Below are positions 17,401 through 25,141 of a stretch of 64,000 nucleotides of DNA, in pieces. Below the pieces are notes generated by a model. The model ran no database searches. It was not told where the DNA came from and saw nothing but the letters and a program-made list of their open reading frames with translations. The translations under genes and the position numbers were made by a program. Within the stretch, counting starts at the first letter, position 1; each line of letters begins with the position of its first letter. Origin of the DNA: Parerythrobacter lutipelagi (GTDB lineage: Bacteria; Pseudomonadota; Alphaproteobacteria; Sphingomonadales; Sphingomonadaceae); contig NZ_SKCJ01000001.1 in the NCBI RefSeq assembly GCF_005434975.1, positions 1,312,001-1,376,000 on the forward strand, written 5' to 3'.

Positions 17401-17888
17401 GCCGCAAGGAAAGTGACCTGGCGTCGTTCGTCGATTGGTGCGGCTGCGGCTTTGTTCTTTTGCGGAAGCCGGGCATCGTCTGTCTCCGCCCGGTCGCCCG
17501 ATCCCGTGAATTCGCGGACATGCTCGAGAAACGCGCACCATGCAGGATCCGCTTGATCGCCTTGCCAATGCGATAGATCGGGGGTCTGGGTGAGCTCGAA
17601 CATGATCGGACGCTCACACGGTTCGATCATGCACGGGACAAAAGTTTCGGCGCGCTGAGCCAGGGTGGCTTCCGCTCTGACCCACCGCGAGACGGCCGAG
17701 CGAGGCGACCACAGCACGATTACGGCTCGCGCGCTCCGCAGGGCGTTCTCAGTGACCTCGTCATAGACCTGTCCCGCCTTGAGCGACACGTCCCACCACA
17801 CATCGAGGCCGGCGGCCTTGAATGCGTGCGCGAATAGCGCGGCCTTTTCCTGATCCTCCCGATTGTAGGAGATGAATATGTCGCTCAA
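14409..17888 (-). CDS. TIR - degenerate cyclase - AAA/STAND ATPase - TPR protein
   Basis: A 1159-residue multidomain protein. Residues 1-125 are a TIR domain ('DIFISYNRED', 'LDVWWD', 'SRWVRAE' with Glu73 at the catalytic position). Residues 153-325 match a class III nucleotide cyclase, but both metal aspartates are replaced (Ser164 and His207), so it should be inactive as a cyclase. An AAA/STAND ATPase follows with Walker A GEPGIGKT (372-379) and Walker B 'LLLLVDDIQWID'. The last 450 residues are TPR-like helices. TTG start at 17888 behind GGAGGGG. This is STAND-type sensor architecture: TPRs or the dead cyclase may sense a ligand and the TIR act as output. No signal peptide; cytoplasmic. Confidence 0.88.
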   Translation of the reverse strand: MSDIFISYNREDQEKAALFAHAFKAAGLDVWWDVSLKAGQVYDEVTENALRSARAVIVLWSPRSAVSRWVRAEATLAQRAETFVPCMIEPCERPIMFELTQTPDLSHWQGDQADPAWCAFLEHVREFTGSGDRAETDDARLPQKNKAAAAPIDERRQVTFLAASLAGGESLASSLDPEDWRDLLASFHDLATPIIDQFGGGVTYSGHRLSATFGYPLVQEHAAERAIRAALALVAETASMSRGIAGVTPDDLALQVGVHTATVLVTADSGGEAEMFGDGATGAEAAAQSASGNAVHVTQPVRQLAGGAFELEPVAGSDVFRVGDARKRVELVRGWAAGANHGFVGRTDEIAALRTRWERTESGEGQHVLVRGEPGIGKTRLVEEFHAWLGGREHHWITLQGASLFANTPYHAIGQFVAQQAEGRSADAGEWLRSKTAERDLPARLLPLLAPVIGISLPDGVQPTSAAQDQQRVQLLSALVETAFALARRKPLLLLVDDIQWIDPSTLELVQMLVDQAQDDRIMVLATARPEFEPPWGEGEHHLRVTLGPLGRKEMRALVAEMAGERVVDDAVLTRVLERANGVPLFAEELARLMADEPDQAADAMPPTLRDLLAARLARLGETRETLQVAAVLGLEFDQALLAALAPDDPSGLETPLAHLVRERFLIMRGVPPMASYRFKHALVRDAAYETLPKRRQKVLHRLAAETLARRPEDGAQIAREVLASHWMQAGDHTRALTEWQAAGDEAYRRGACKEAVVHFQRGIDAATMLSEGPERYDAELRLWSALNRALQQTRGYSDPQTVDAANRALALAKEGGLLVKTMIEEAQLWRAVITSGDYREADAIAERVITLGSEIQNDDRPAWLDYFAANAVLQTDFYSGRLHDLPGHYARFEEIVAQSGAGRHVMDDIVGMGIGALGAWMRARQDVAQQRMDDAVARGEASGQPYAAAVGHHFASTLAWLQRDYAGTRFHAQTALDLTQEHGLAYIGHLVRGKLAWASAEDRPTEEAAEVIRQSIEEMVASNGRVGMIFYLNRLAEILSRLGRLDEANEAIEQALVANPQERIVRPQSLIIRAGLRVAQGDIEAAEDDLLSAHDLAAEMGALAIELEAATQLGGLLEQSGRMEEARRAIELTLAKCDSSSNCPALPEVRAALARLST

Positions 17889-17969
17889 ACCCCGTGTCCC
17901 CTCCAGGGTGGTTGGCGCAACCCTACTACATTTGGGTTGAGGCGCAAATCATGGCGTAGCCCACTCCGG

Positions 17970-19532
17970 TCAGCCGACTTGCCTCTCCTGCCCTTCCCAA
18001 TAGGGTGCGCGCAGTTCGCGCCGCAGGATTTTTCCTGAGGGGTTGCGGGGCAGCGCTTCGATGAAATCGACCGATTTGGGGCATTTGAACCCGGCAATCC
18101 TCTCCTTGGCATAGGCGATGACGCTTGCTTCATCGAGGTCGCATCCGTCACGCGGTACGATGACAGCTTTTACCGCTTCGCCCCATTTCTCGTCGGGAAT
18201 ACCGATGATTGCGATATCGGAGATATCGGGATGGCCGAACAGCGCGCTTTCGACCTCAGCCGGGTAGACGTTCTCGCCCCCGGTGATGATCATATCCTTG
18301 ATCCGGTCCTGGATGAACAGATAGCCCTCGTCGTCGAGGATGCCTGCATCGCCTGTCCGGAACCAGCCGTCACCGATCAGTGCTTTTTCATTTTCCTCCG
18401 GCCGGTTCCAGTAGCCAAGCATCACGGCATCGCTGCGGATTGCGACTTCGCCGATCGTGTTGGCAGGCAGCGGTTTCAGGTTTTCGTCGAGGATCGCGAT
18501 ATCGGTTCCGGGCAAAGGCTTTCCGGCAGATTTCATCACATGCTCGCGCCCTTTGACGTTCTCAGGCTTGTGGTCATCGGGCGAGAGGGTCACGACGGTG
18601 CCGAAGGTTTCCGTCAGGCCATACAGTTGCGCGAAATCGCACTTGAGCCGTTCGACCCCTTCCTTGAGAAGATCAAGCGGAATCGGACTCGCGCCATAGG
18701 TCAGCCCTTTGACGCTCGAGAAGTCGGCGTTTTGCGCATCGGGATGCGCCAGCAGCAGCCGGATTGCAGCGGGGACGAGAAACATCCACTTGACCCCGTA
18801 TTGCTGCACATCCTTGATCAGCAATGCCGGATCAAACTCGCGGTGGACGATCAGTTCCTGCGCGCCCAGCGTCGCACCCAGAGCGCTGCCGACGCCGGCA
18901 ATATGGCCATAGGGCATGGCAAAGACCATGCTGTCCCCCGGATCTGCGGCATACCAGTATATTCCGTGCTTCTTCATCAGCGGCCTGGTGTTGGTGCCGT
19001 TGTGATGGCTCAGCACCACACCTTTGGGCAGACCGGTCGTGCCTGAGGTATAAAGCTGGATCAGCGGGTCTTGCGGGCCGACTTCGGTGAAGACCGGCTC
19101 GTCCGACTGCGCATCACGCCAGGCTGCGAATTCCTGTTCCATCGAAACAATGCGGCCGTCAAAAGTGACTTGGGAGAATTCGTCTTCGCGAAACAGCACT
19201 GCCGCGCCGGCATCCTGCATGATGAATTCGACTTCGGCTGGTGCCAGCCGCCAGATAATCGGGATGAAGACAATTCCGGCACGCGCAGCTCCGAGGCAAA
19301 GCTCGACTGCGTGATCGGTGTTCTTGCCGAAATAGGCGATGCGGTCTCCCTTGGAGAGGCCCATCGAAGCCAACCCGTTGGCAATTTGCGTCACATGGCG
19401 ATCGTACTCGCGATAAGTGGTTGTCCGCTCTCCATGGCGCAGAGCGACCTGATCCGGGCGCTCCGCTGCATGGGCGGCCAAGGCTTCGCCATAGGTAGGG
19501 AAATAGCGCTCATCATAGGTGTCGTCGCTCAT
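17970..19532 (-). CDS. AMP-dependent acyl-CoA synthetase/ligase
   Basis: A 520-residue ANL-superfamily enzyme that activates a carboxylic acid with ATP and CoA. Motifs seen: P-loop 'LYTSGTTGLPKGVVLSHHN', 'YGLTETFGTV', 'GWFRTGDAG', the hinge 'DRIKDMIITGGENVYPAEVE' and C-terminal 'PRNPSGKILRRELR' with the catalytic lysine. Size and motifs fit a medium or long-chain fatty acyl-CoA or aromatic-acid ligase. Start ATG at 19532 follows GGAGAGG. It lies 81 bases upstream of the TIR-ATPase on the same strand, but no functional link is evident. Confidence 0.92.
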   Translation of the reverse strand: MSDDTYDERYFPTYGEALAAHAAERPDQVALRHGERTTTYREYDRHVTQIANGLASMGLSKGDRIAYFGKNTDHAVELCLGAARAGIVFIPIIWRLAPAEVEFIMQDAGAAVLFREDEFSQVTFDGRIVSMEQEFAAWRDAQSDEPVFTEVGPQDPLIQLYTSGTTGLPKGVVLSHHNGTNTRPLMKKHGIYWYAADPGDSMVFAMPYGHIAGVGSALGATLGAQELIVHREFDPALLIKDVQQYGVKWMFLVPAAIRLLLAHPDAQNADFSSVKGLTYGASPIPLDLLKEGVERLKCDFAQLYGLTETFGTVVTLSPDDHKPENVKGREHVMKSAGKPLPGTDIAILDENLKPLPANTIGEVAIRSDAVMLGYWNRPEENEKALIGDGWFRTGDAGILDDEGYLFIQDRIKDMIITGGENVYPAEVESALFGHPDISDIAIIGIPDEKWGEAVKAVIVPRDGCDLDEASVIAYAKERIAGFKCPKSVDFIEALPRNPSGKILRRELRAPYWEGQERQVG

Positions 19533-19628
19533 CCGGCATCCTCTCCGTCTTCACGGGCCGATTCGGTCGGCCCTGTTTGACGCAGACTGTGTCGGTTTTG
19601 TTTTGCGACGTAAAGCTGCTGCGTGCTT

Positions 19629-20825
19629 TCAGGCGAAGCCGCATTCGAGGAACTGAAGCGCACAGCCAGCCAGAGTAGCCGTGCCGTGAGGCAGCGCGCT
19701 CTCGTCGACCATCATGCGCGAGGAATGGATCCCGCAGCACTGATGCCAGTCATCGCCTTCCTGCGCGACGCCAAGGAAGAACATGGCGCCGGGCACTTTC
19801 TCCAGCAAATAGGCAAAATCTTCTGCGCCCATGATCGGAGCCGGCAAATCGCGCCACTTCGCTTCGCCGAGTGCCGTTTCCGCAACTGTACGCCCAAGCG
19901 CAACCGCGCGTTCGTCGCAGATGGTGACCGGGAAACCTTCGGTCACTGTCACTTCGGCCTCCATTCCGTGGGCCTGCGCTATGCCGCTCGCGATCTGGCG
20001 GACCAGCTGTTGCAATCTCAGCCGGTTTTGCGGCGACAGGGTTCGCATCGTGCCGCGCATGGTCGCATGATTGGGAATGATATTGTGTGCTGTGCCGGCT
20101 TCAAGCTGAGTGATCGTAAGGACCACAGCATCAGCTGCGTTGAACCGGCGTGTGACCGCGGATTGCAGTGCGGTGATGATCTGCGCGGCAGCGGGAATGG
20201 GGTCGAGCGTATCGTGCGGCATCGATGCGTGGCCGCCCTTGCCCGTTACGGTGATATCGATCTGGTCCGCCGCCGCCATAAGCGCGCCGGCACGTCCGGC
20301 GATGACGCCATGCGGGGCGTTGGGCATGATATGGAGCGCAAAGGCGGCATCAGGCAGCGGATCGATCAGCCCGTCATCGAGCATGTATCGCGCGCCATGG
20401 AAGCCCTCCTCGCCGGGCTGAAACATGAATTGCACCTCTCCCGCAAATTCGGCGGATTTCTGCGCCAGGAGCTCGGCCGCGCCCGCCAGCATCGCGGTGT
20501 GCGTGTCGTGGCCGCAAGCGTGCATTCGGCCAGCAATGGTTGAAGCAAATTCGAGCCCCGTTTCCTCCGGCATCGGCAATGCGTCCATATCGCCGCGCAG
20601 CAGGACCCGTCTCCCTGGTTTGGCCCCTTTCAGCGTTGCGACCATGCCGGTCGTCGATCCGCCTTCTTTCCACTCGAGCGGCAAATGCTCGAGCGCCTGA
20701 CGCACTTTCGCGCTCGTCTTCGGCGTCTGCAGGCCCAGCTCCGGCTCGGCATGAATGGCGCGGCGCAGCGCCACGATGCGGTCTGACAGATGACGGGCTG
20801 ATTCGAGCAGGTCTGGATGCAACAT
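19629..20825 (-). CDS. M20 family metallopeptidase / amidohydrolase
   Basis: A 398-residue M20D-type zinc amidohydrolase, the family of hippurate hydrolase and IAA-amino-acid hydrolase. Metal ligands are visible in 'MHACGHDTHTAML', 'PGEEGFHGAR' and 'HIMPN', plus a C-terminal histidine. No signal peptide, so cytoplasmic; it likely releases amino acids from N-acyl conjugates. ATG at 20825 behind GGGCGGGAA. It is transcribed divergently from the lipid kinase gene; the 83-base gap must hold both promoters. Confidence 0.92.
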   Translation of the reverse strand: MLHPDLLESARHLSDRIVALRRAIHAEPELGLQTPKTSAKVRQALEHLPLEWKEGGSTTGMVATLKGAKPGRRVLLRGDMDALPMPEETGLEFASTIAGRMHACGHDTHTAMLAGAAELLAQKSAEFAGEVQFMFQPGEEGFHGARYMLDDGLIDPLPDAAFALHIMPNAPHGVIAGRAGALMAAADQIDITVTGKGGHASMPHDTLDPIPAAAQIITALQSAVTRRFNAADAVVLTITQLEAGTAHNIIPNHATMRGTMRTLSPQNRLRLQQLVRQIASGIAQAHGMEAEVTVTEGFPVTICDERAVALGRTVAETALGEAKWRDLPAPIMGAEDFAYLLEKVPGAMFFLGVAQEGDDWHQCCGIHSSRMMVDESALPHGTATLAGCALQFLECGFA

Positions 20826-20908
20826 GTTCCCGCCCTATCCCAAACCGTGTGCCCAGTCGGCAGAAAAAAGTGGTTTTCGCAGCTGCAAAACGTCTAAAGC
20901 GGCGCTCG

Positions 20909-21892
20909 ATGGCTCGACCCGACCCTCCCCGATTGCAGGAATCACACGCGAATTCGCCTGTCGTGGGCGTGATTTACAATCCGCGCAGCCATCGCAACCA
21001 AGGCAAGGACCTCGACTTCGCTTCGCGAGAAAATGTCCACTTCGCACAACCGCGCGATCATGCAGAGATCCGGTCGACCTTGGAAGATTTTGTCGAGCGC
21101 GGCATCGAGTATCTGATCATCAATGGCGGTGACGGCACGGTGCGTGACGTGCTGACCTGCGGAATGGGCGTATTTGGCGACAACTGGCCCGCAATCGCCG
21201 TGCTTCCCAAAGGCAAGACCAATGCGCTGAACGTCGATTTGGGGGCGCCCAATGGCTACAATCTGATCGACGCGATCGATGCCTACGAGCGCGGCAGTCG
21301 AGTGCTTCGCCGCCCTCTTGTGGTGACGCCGCTTGACGGTGGCGGCACGCCGCTGGCTGGCTTTATCCTTGGCACCGGGGGCTTTACATTGGGGATTCAG
21401 GCTGGACAGGACGCGCACCGCATGGGCGCTTTCAACAGTCTGGCGGTCGGCGTTACAGCAGCCTGGGGCGTGATTCAGGCGCTGTTCGGAAGCGATGCCA
21501 ACAAATGGCGCCGCGGGTCCAGGATGGAACTGTTGATTGGCCCCGGTCGCACGCCGTTGCCGCATACCGGGCATGGATATGAAGGACGGCGCGCGGTGAT
21601 GTTGGCGTCGACGCTTGAACGTTTCCCGGTCGGCCTGAAGCTGTTCGGCAAGCACAAAACCGGGCTCAAGATCACTGCGATGGACCGGCCGCGCCGCGCT
21701 TTGCTGGCCGCGCTGCCCAAAATCCTGTTTGCCGGTCCGGGCGAGAAAGCTGCAGCGCGCGGCCTTCATCAGCATGCGGTCGAGACATTCGAATTTGCCA
21801 TCGAAGACGATTTCATTCTCGATGGCGAAGCGTTTGCAGGCGGGCATTACCGGGTTGATCCCGGACCAGCGCTGCGCTTCGTCGTACCGTGA
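20909..21892 (+). CDS. diacylglycerol kinase family lipid kinase
   Basis: A 327-residue lipid kinase of the DAGK/ceramide/sphingosine kinase catalytic family. 'GVIYNPRSHRNQGK' opens the domain and 'INGGDGTVRDVL' is the ATP-binding GGDGT motif. The start ATG at 20909 was chosen because upstream in-frame residues overlap the divergent peptidase gene and lack family similarity. The stop overlaps the next GTG start (GTGA), so the two are translationally coupled. It probably phosphorylates diacylglycerol or, as Sphingomonadales make sphingolipids, ceramide; the choice is open. Confidence 0.85.
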   Translation: MARPDPPRLQESHANSPVVGVIYNPRSHRNQGKDLDFASRENVHFAQPRDHAEIRSTLEDFVERGIEYLIINGGDGTVRDVLTCGMGVFGDNWPAIAVLPKGKTNALNVDLGAPNGYNLIDAIDAYERGSRVLRRPLVVTPLDGGGTPLAGFILGTGGFTLGIQAGQDAHRMGAFNSLAVGVTAAWGVIQALFGSDANKWRRGSRMELLIGPGRTPLPHTGHGYEGRRAVMLASTLERFPVGLKLFGKHKTGLKITAMDRPRRALLAALPKILFAGPGEKAAARGLHQHAVETFEFAIEDDFILDGEAFAGGHYRVDPGPALRFVVP

Positions 21893-22782
21893 ACGAGACG
21901 CTCGGAAGCCGAATAGCCGCGCGGCTGGATGCGCCTGTCAGGCCCGAGGTCGCGCAATTTGCGGAGAATCTGGCTGCAGCAGCGGGTGCGGATGCGGCGC
22001 TGTTTTATGGTTCCAACTTGCGCACCGGCGAACTTGAAGGCGTGCTTGATTTCTACCTGCTCCAGCCAGGCCCGCAGCGCGAGCGGATCTGGCCGCGGGT
22101 CAGCTATCACGAATGGGAGACCGGCGGGACCGTGCTACGCGCCAAAGTGGCTGCGATGTCGCTCGAGCAGTTCAGGCGAGCTGCTGCCGGCGATTCCCGG
22201 GATACGACGATTTGGGCCCGGTTCGTGCAACCCAGCGCGCTGGTCTGGGCGCGAAGTGCTGATTTTCGCTCGCAAGTCATCGATGCGCTGGCCGAGGCGG
22301 CCAGAACGGCCGCCCGGCTGGCTGCCGCGCTGGGCCCGGAAAGCGGATTGGCGGCCGACTATTGGCGTGCGCTGTTCCGCGCCACATACCAGGCTGAATT
22401 CCGGGTTGAGAAATCGGGCCGTGAAGACTCGATCCTGTCAGTCAACCAAGCGCATTTCGATGGCCTTTTGCCGCTCGCATGGGGAGCGGATGGAGTGGCG
22501 TTTTCGCAGGAAAGCGGCGTTCTTACCCCGCAGATCGAGGCGGCCCGGCGCCGCCAGATCAAGCGGTGGTGGGGGTCACGGAGGCGGTGGGGCAAGCCGC
22601 TCAACCTGATACGGCTGGCAAAGGCCAGCACCACCTTCGACGGCGCCGCGCGCTACGCCGCATGGAAGATCGAACGTCATACGGGCATTGCCATGGAAGT
22701 GACGCCTTGGCGCGAAAAGCATCCGTTGCTTGCCGCTCCCGGCGTGCTGTTCAAACTGTGGCGGGCACAGCGCAAGCAGTGA
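21889..22782 (+). CDS. unknown protein, possible Tam41-like nucleotidyltransferase
   Basis: A 297-residue protein with no signal peptide. Residues about 33-60 read 'ADAALFYGSNLRTGELEGVLDFYLL', with G-S ... D spacing like nucleotidyltransferase folds and reminiscent of Tam41/Mmp37 CDP-DAG synthases ('YGSG' then 'D.I'). Start is GTG overlapping the lipid kinase stop. A kinase making a phospholipid head (phosphatidate or ceramide phosphate) coupled to a cytidylyltransferase would make biochemical sense. The family assignment is by eye and weak; the operon link is firm. Confidence 0.6.
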   Translation: MNETLGSRIAARLDAPVRPEVAQFAENLAAAAGADAALFYGSNLRTGELEGVLDFYLLQPGPQRERIWPRVSYHEWETGGTVLRAKVAAMSLEQFRRAAAGDSRDTTIWARFVQPSALVWARSADFRSQVIDALAEAARTAARLAAALGPESGLAADYWRALFRATYQAEFRVEKSGREDSILSVNQAHFDGLLPLAWGADGVAFSQESGVLTPQIEAARRRQIKRWWGSRRRWGKPLNLIRLAKASTTFDGAARYAAWKIERHTGIAMEVTPWREKHPLLAAPGVLFKLWRAQRKQ

Positions 22783-22788
22783 TGCCGA

Positions 22789-23280
22789 TCACATATAGCG
22801 CATCCGGATGGTGATCGAGCTCGGGCTGTCGCCAACCGAAAACTGCGTCTTCTTGTAACTTGGTTTGCCCAGATTGAAGATGTTGATCGACGGATTGTTC
22901 GACATGCCCCCGCCGTCCTGCGACAGGTCGGTCTTGCCATTGCCGTTGGTGTCGTGGCGTACGGCGATGCCGTACACGCCCGGCCCCGGCAGCGGCATGC
23001 ACACCGTCATCGATCCCTTGCTTGCTGGCAGTTCGATGCGATTGATCCAACGGCCCTTTTCCAGCCAGTCGGCCTTCGTGCCGCGATAGCTCTGGACGCG
23101 AATGTTTCCGGACGAGGTCTCGATGCCGGTGATATTCACTTTAACGGACGAGCCCGAGCGGCATTTGCCGGGATCGTGGGCAATCTTCTGGCGATATTGT
23201 GCGGCTGCCGGACCAGCGAGCACGAGGCCTGCTGCGGCAAGCGCCATGGTCCCGAATTTTAAGGTCTGCTTGATGCTCAT
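22789..23280 (-). CDS. DUF2141 family exported protein (second copy)
   Basis: A 163-residue secreted DUF2141 protein. The start ATG at 23280 follows CAGGGAC and gives a clean signal peptide (MSIKQTLKFGTMALAAAG..., cleavage near AQYRQ). The mature part has 'NIRVQSYRG', 'VRHDTNGNGKTDLSQDG', a calcium-loop-like motif, and ends in 'ITIRMRYM', as in the 408-911 paralogue. It runs convergently to the lipid kinase pair with only a 6-base gap and is downstream of the RiPP exporter gene, 147 bases away, so it may have its own promoter. Confidence 0.85.
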   Translation of the reverse strand: MSIKQTLKFGTMALAAAGLVLAGPAAAQYRQKIAHDPGKCRSGSSVKVNITGIETSSGNIRVQSYRGTKADWLEKGRWINRIELPASKGSMTVCMPLPGPGVYGIAVRHDTNGNGKTDLSQDGGGMSNNPSINIFNLGKPSYKKTQFSVGDSPSSITIRMRYM

Positions 23281-23427
23281 GCTCGAAAGTCCCTGGAAAT
23301 ATCTGGCTATGCGGCGCAGTCGCGGCGCCTGAAGAATCTGTGTCGGGATACCCCTGTGTTGCAAACCGGGTAAGCCGCAGCCCCTGAATTGCGCCTGAAT
23401 TCGAAGGTTAAGCTGCGTTCAAGCTGG

Positions 23428-25104
23428 TCACGAAACAACGCGCCCCGCGTCCATCGCCACCGTCCGGTCGGCGAGTTCGGACAGGACCCCGCGATGGGTG
23501 ATGACGAGGATCGTACAGCTTCCCCGCATGGCCTCGATCGCGTCTGCCACTTCCCGTTCTGCCGCGGCATCGAGCGCGCTGGTGGCTTCATCGAGGATCA
23601 GCAGGGACGGATCGCGCAGTAAGCCGCGCGCCAGGACGATGCGCTGACGCTCGCCGCCTGAAAGGTGCCGTCCGGAATCGCCAACGGGTGTATCGAGGCC
23701 CTGGGGCAGGTCGAGGACGAACGCCGCGTGGGCCCGGCGCAGTGCTGCGTGCAATGCGGCGTCATCTGCGTCCTGATCAGCCCAGAGCAGATTGTCCCGC
23801 ACCGAGCCATGGAACAGCACCGCTTCCTGCTGGACATAGGCGACACGGCTGCGCCAGCCATGGCGGTCGCCCGGTTGCATCACTTTCCCGTCGAGCAGGA
23901 TTTCGCCACTGTCCGGCGCGATCAGTCCTCCTAGCACATCGGCCAGGGTGCTTTTGCCGCAGCCAGACGGGCCGGTCAGAGCGATGATGGAATTGGCTGC
24001 CCCTTCGAGAGAGACGCGGTCGACTGCGGGCAAGCCTGCGCGGTGCTGGACTGTAATGTTCCGCACTTCAAACGCTTGTTCGAGTGTGTGGGCTTGCGCA
24101 GGCCCCGCTCCCTGCTGCTCCCTTGCAGCCTCTGCGGTTTCGATCAGCGCCCTGACTTCGTGCAGGGCTGGTGCAGCGTGCGACCAGTCCTGCCATTGCT
24201 CTTGCAAGCCAGCGAGTTGCGGTACGGCCCGCGCGAAAATCGCAATCAGCGGCAACAGCATGGCGCTGTCGAAGCTCCAGCGTGTCACAGCGAACCAAAC
24301 TATCGCGGCGAGCACGATTGCCCCTGCGATCTGGAGCATCAGCCGGGCGAGGCTCGACTGCGCAATATAGCGGCGCTGCACCTTGCGCATATCGGTAAAG
24401 CCGCTTCGGGCTTCCTCGACCATGCGATCTTCGGCTCCGAAGCTCTTGATGATCCGCAACCCGTCGAGTGTTTTCTCCAGATTGCCGAACACGGCCTTGT
24501 TGCGCCCCGTCAGCGCCTCGCCAAGCTTGCCGGCATTGCGGCGAAGTCCGCGATAGAGCAGCAGCACAAGGCCGCCAGCAAGCACGCCCGCCAAGGCGAA
24601 GAGCGGCGAGATCACCAGCGCGGCCAGGGCAACTGCAACAAGATTGAGCCCTGTCGTGACCAGCGAGAAGAGGCTTGCCGACGCCAGCCCGGCCCGTTCC
24701 ACCGCAGTCAGCAAAAGCGCGCGATTATCGCTCTGACGCTGTCGCGCGAGGAAACGCCAGTCAGCGGCGACCAGAGCTGCAATCGCCCGGTGACGCAACC
24801 CGTCAACGATGCCCATCCGGATGTCGAAAGCGATCAGCTTGCGCAGGAATTCGGCGCAAGCCCGCAGCGCGAGCAGGCCGACGAATATGCCGAGCAGAGT
24901 CCCGAGAGAGGGCAGAGGGCCAAGCCATTCCATCGCCCCCGCCAGCTGACCGGTCGCCCGGCCTCCCAGCGTGGCATCGACCAGCGGGACGAGCATGACG
25001 AAACCGGCCCCTTCGAGCGCTGCACCCAGAACACTCAACGCGCCCAGCGCCCACAGGCGCGGTCCTCGTGCGAGGCGGATCAGGTCGGAGAGAGTTGCGC
25101 GCAT
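23428..25104 (-). CDS. ABC transporter, fused membrane and ATPase domains (RiPP exporter, D)
   Basis: A half-transporter of about 558 residues with six membrane helices and a C-terminal ATPase: Walker A GPSGCGKST (about residues 378-386 from this start), signature LSGGERQR, Walker B LLILDEATSALD, and the switch histidine in ITHRG. No N-terminal C39 peptidase domain, so it does not itself cleave a leader. ATG 25104 is preferred; a TTG at 25128 is in frame. It starts just after the cyclase stop, so it is the last gene of the RiPP unit and should export the mature peptide and confer self-protection, as McjD-type D proteins do. Confidence 0.88.
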   Translation of the reverse strand: MRATLSDLIRLARGPRLWALGALSVLGAALEGAGFVMLVPLVDATLGGRATGQLAGAMEWLGPLPSLGTLLGIFVGLLALRACAEFLRKLIAFDIRMGIVDGLRHRAIAALVAADWRFLARQRQSDNRALLLTAVERAGLASASLFSLVTTGLNLVAVALAALVISPLFALAGVLAGGLVLLLYRGLRRNAGKLGEALTGRNKAVFGNLEKTLDGLRIIKSFGAEDRMVEEARSGFTDMRKVQRRYIAQSSLARLMLQIAGAIVLAAIVWFAVTRWSFDSAMLLPLIAIFARAVPQLAGLQEQWQDWSHAAPALHEVRALIETAEAAREQQGAGPAQAHTLEQAFEVRNITVQHRAGLPAVDRVSLEGAANSIIALTGPSGCGKSTLADVLGGLIAPDSGEILLDGKVMQPGDRHGWRSRVAYVQQEAVLFHGSVRDNLLWADQDADDAALHAALRRAHAAFVLDLPQGLDTPVGDSGRHLSGGERQRIVLARGLLRDPSLLILDEATSALDAAAEREVADAIEAMRGSCTILVITHRGVLSELADRTVAMDAGRVVS

Positions 25105-25141
25105 GGTCGGTGCAAGGCTTGCCCGCAATTCGACCGCGCTG

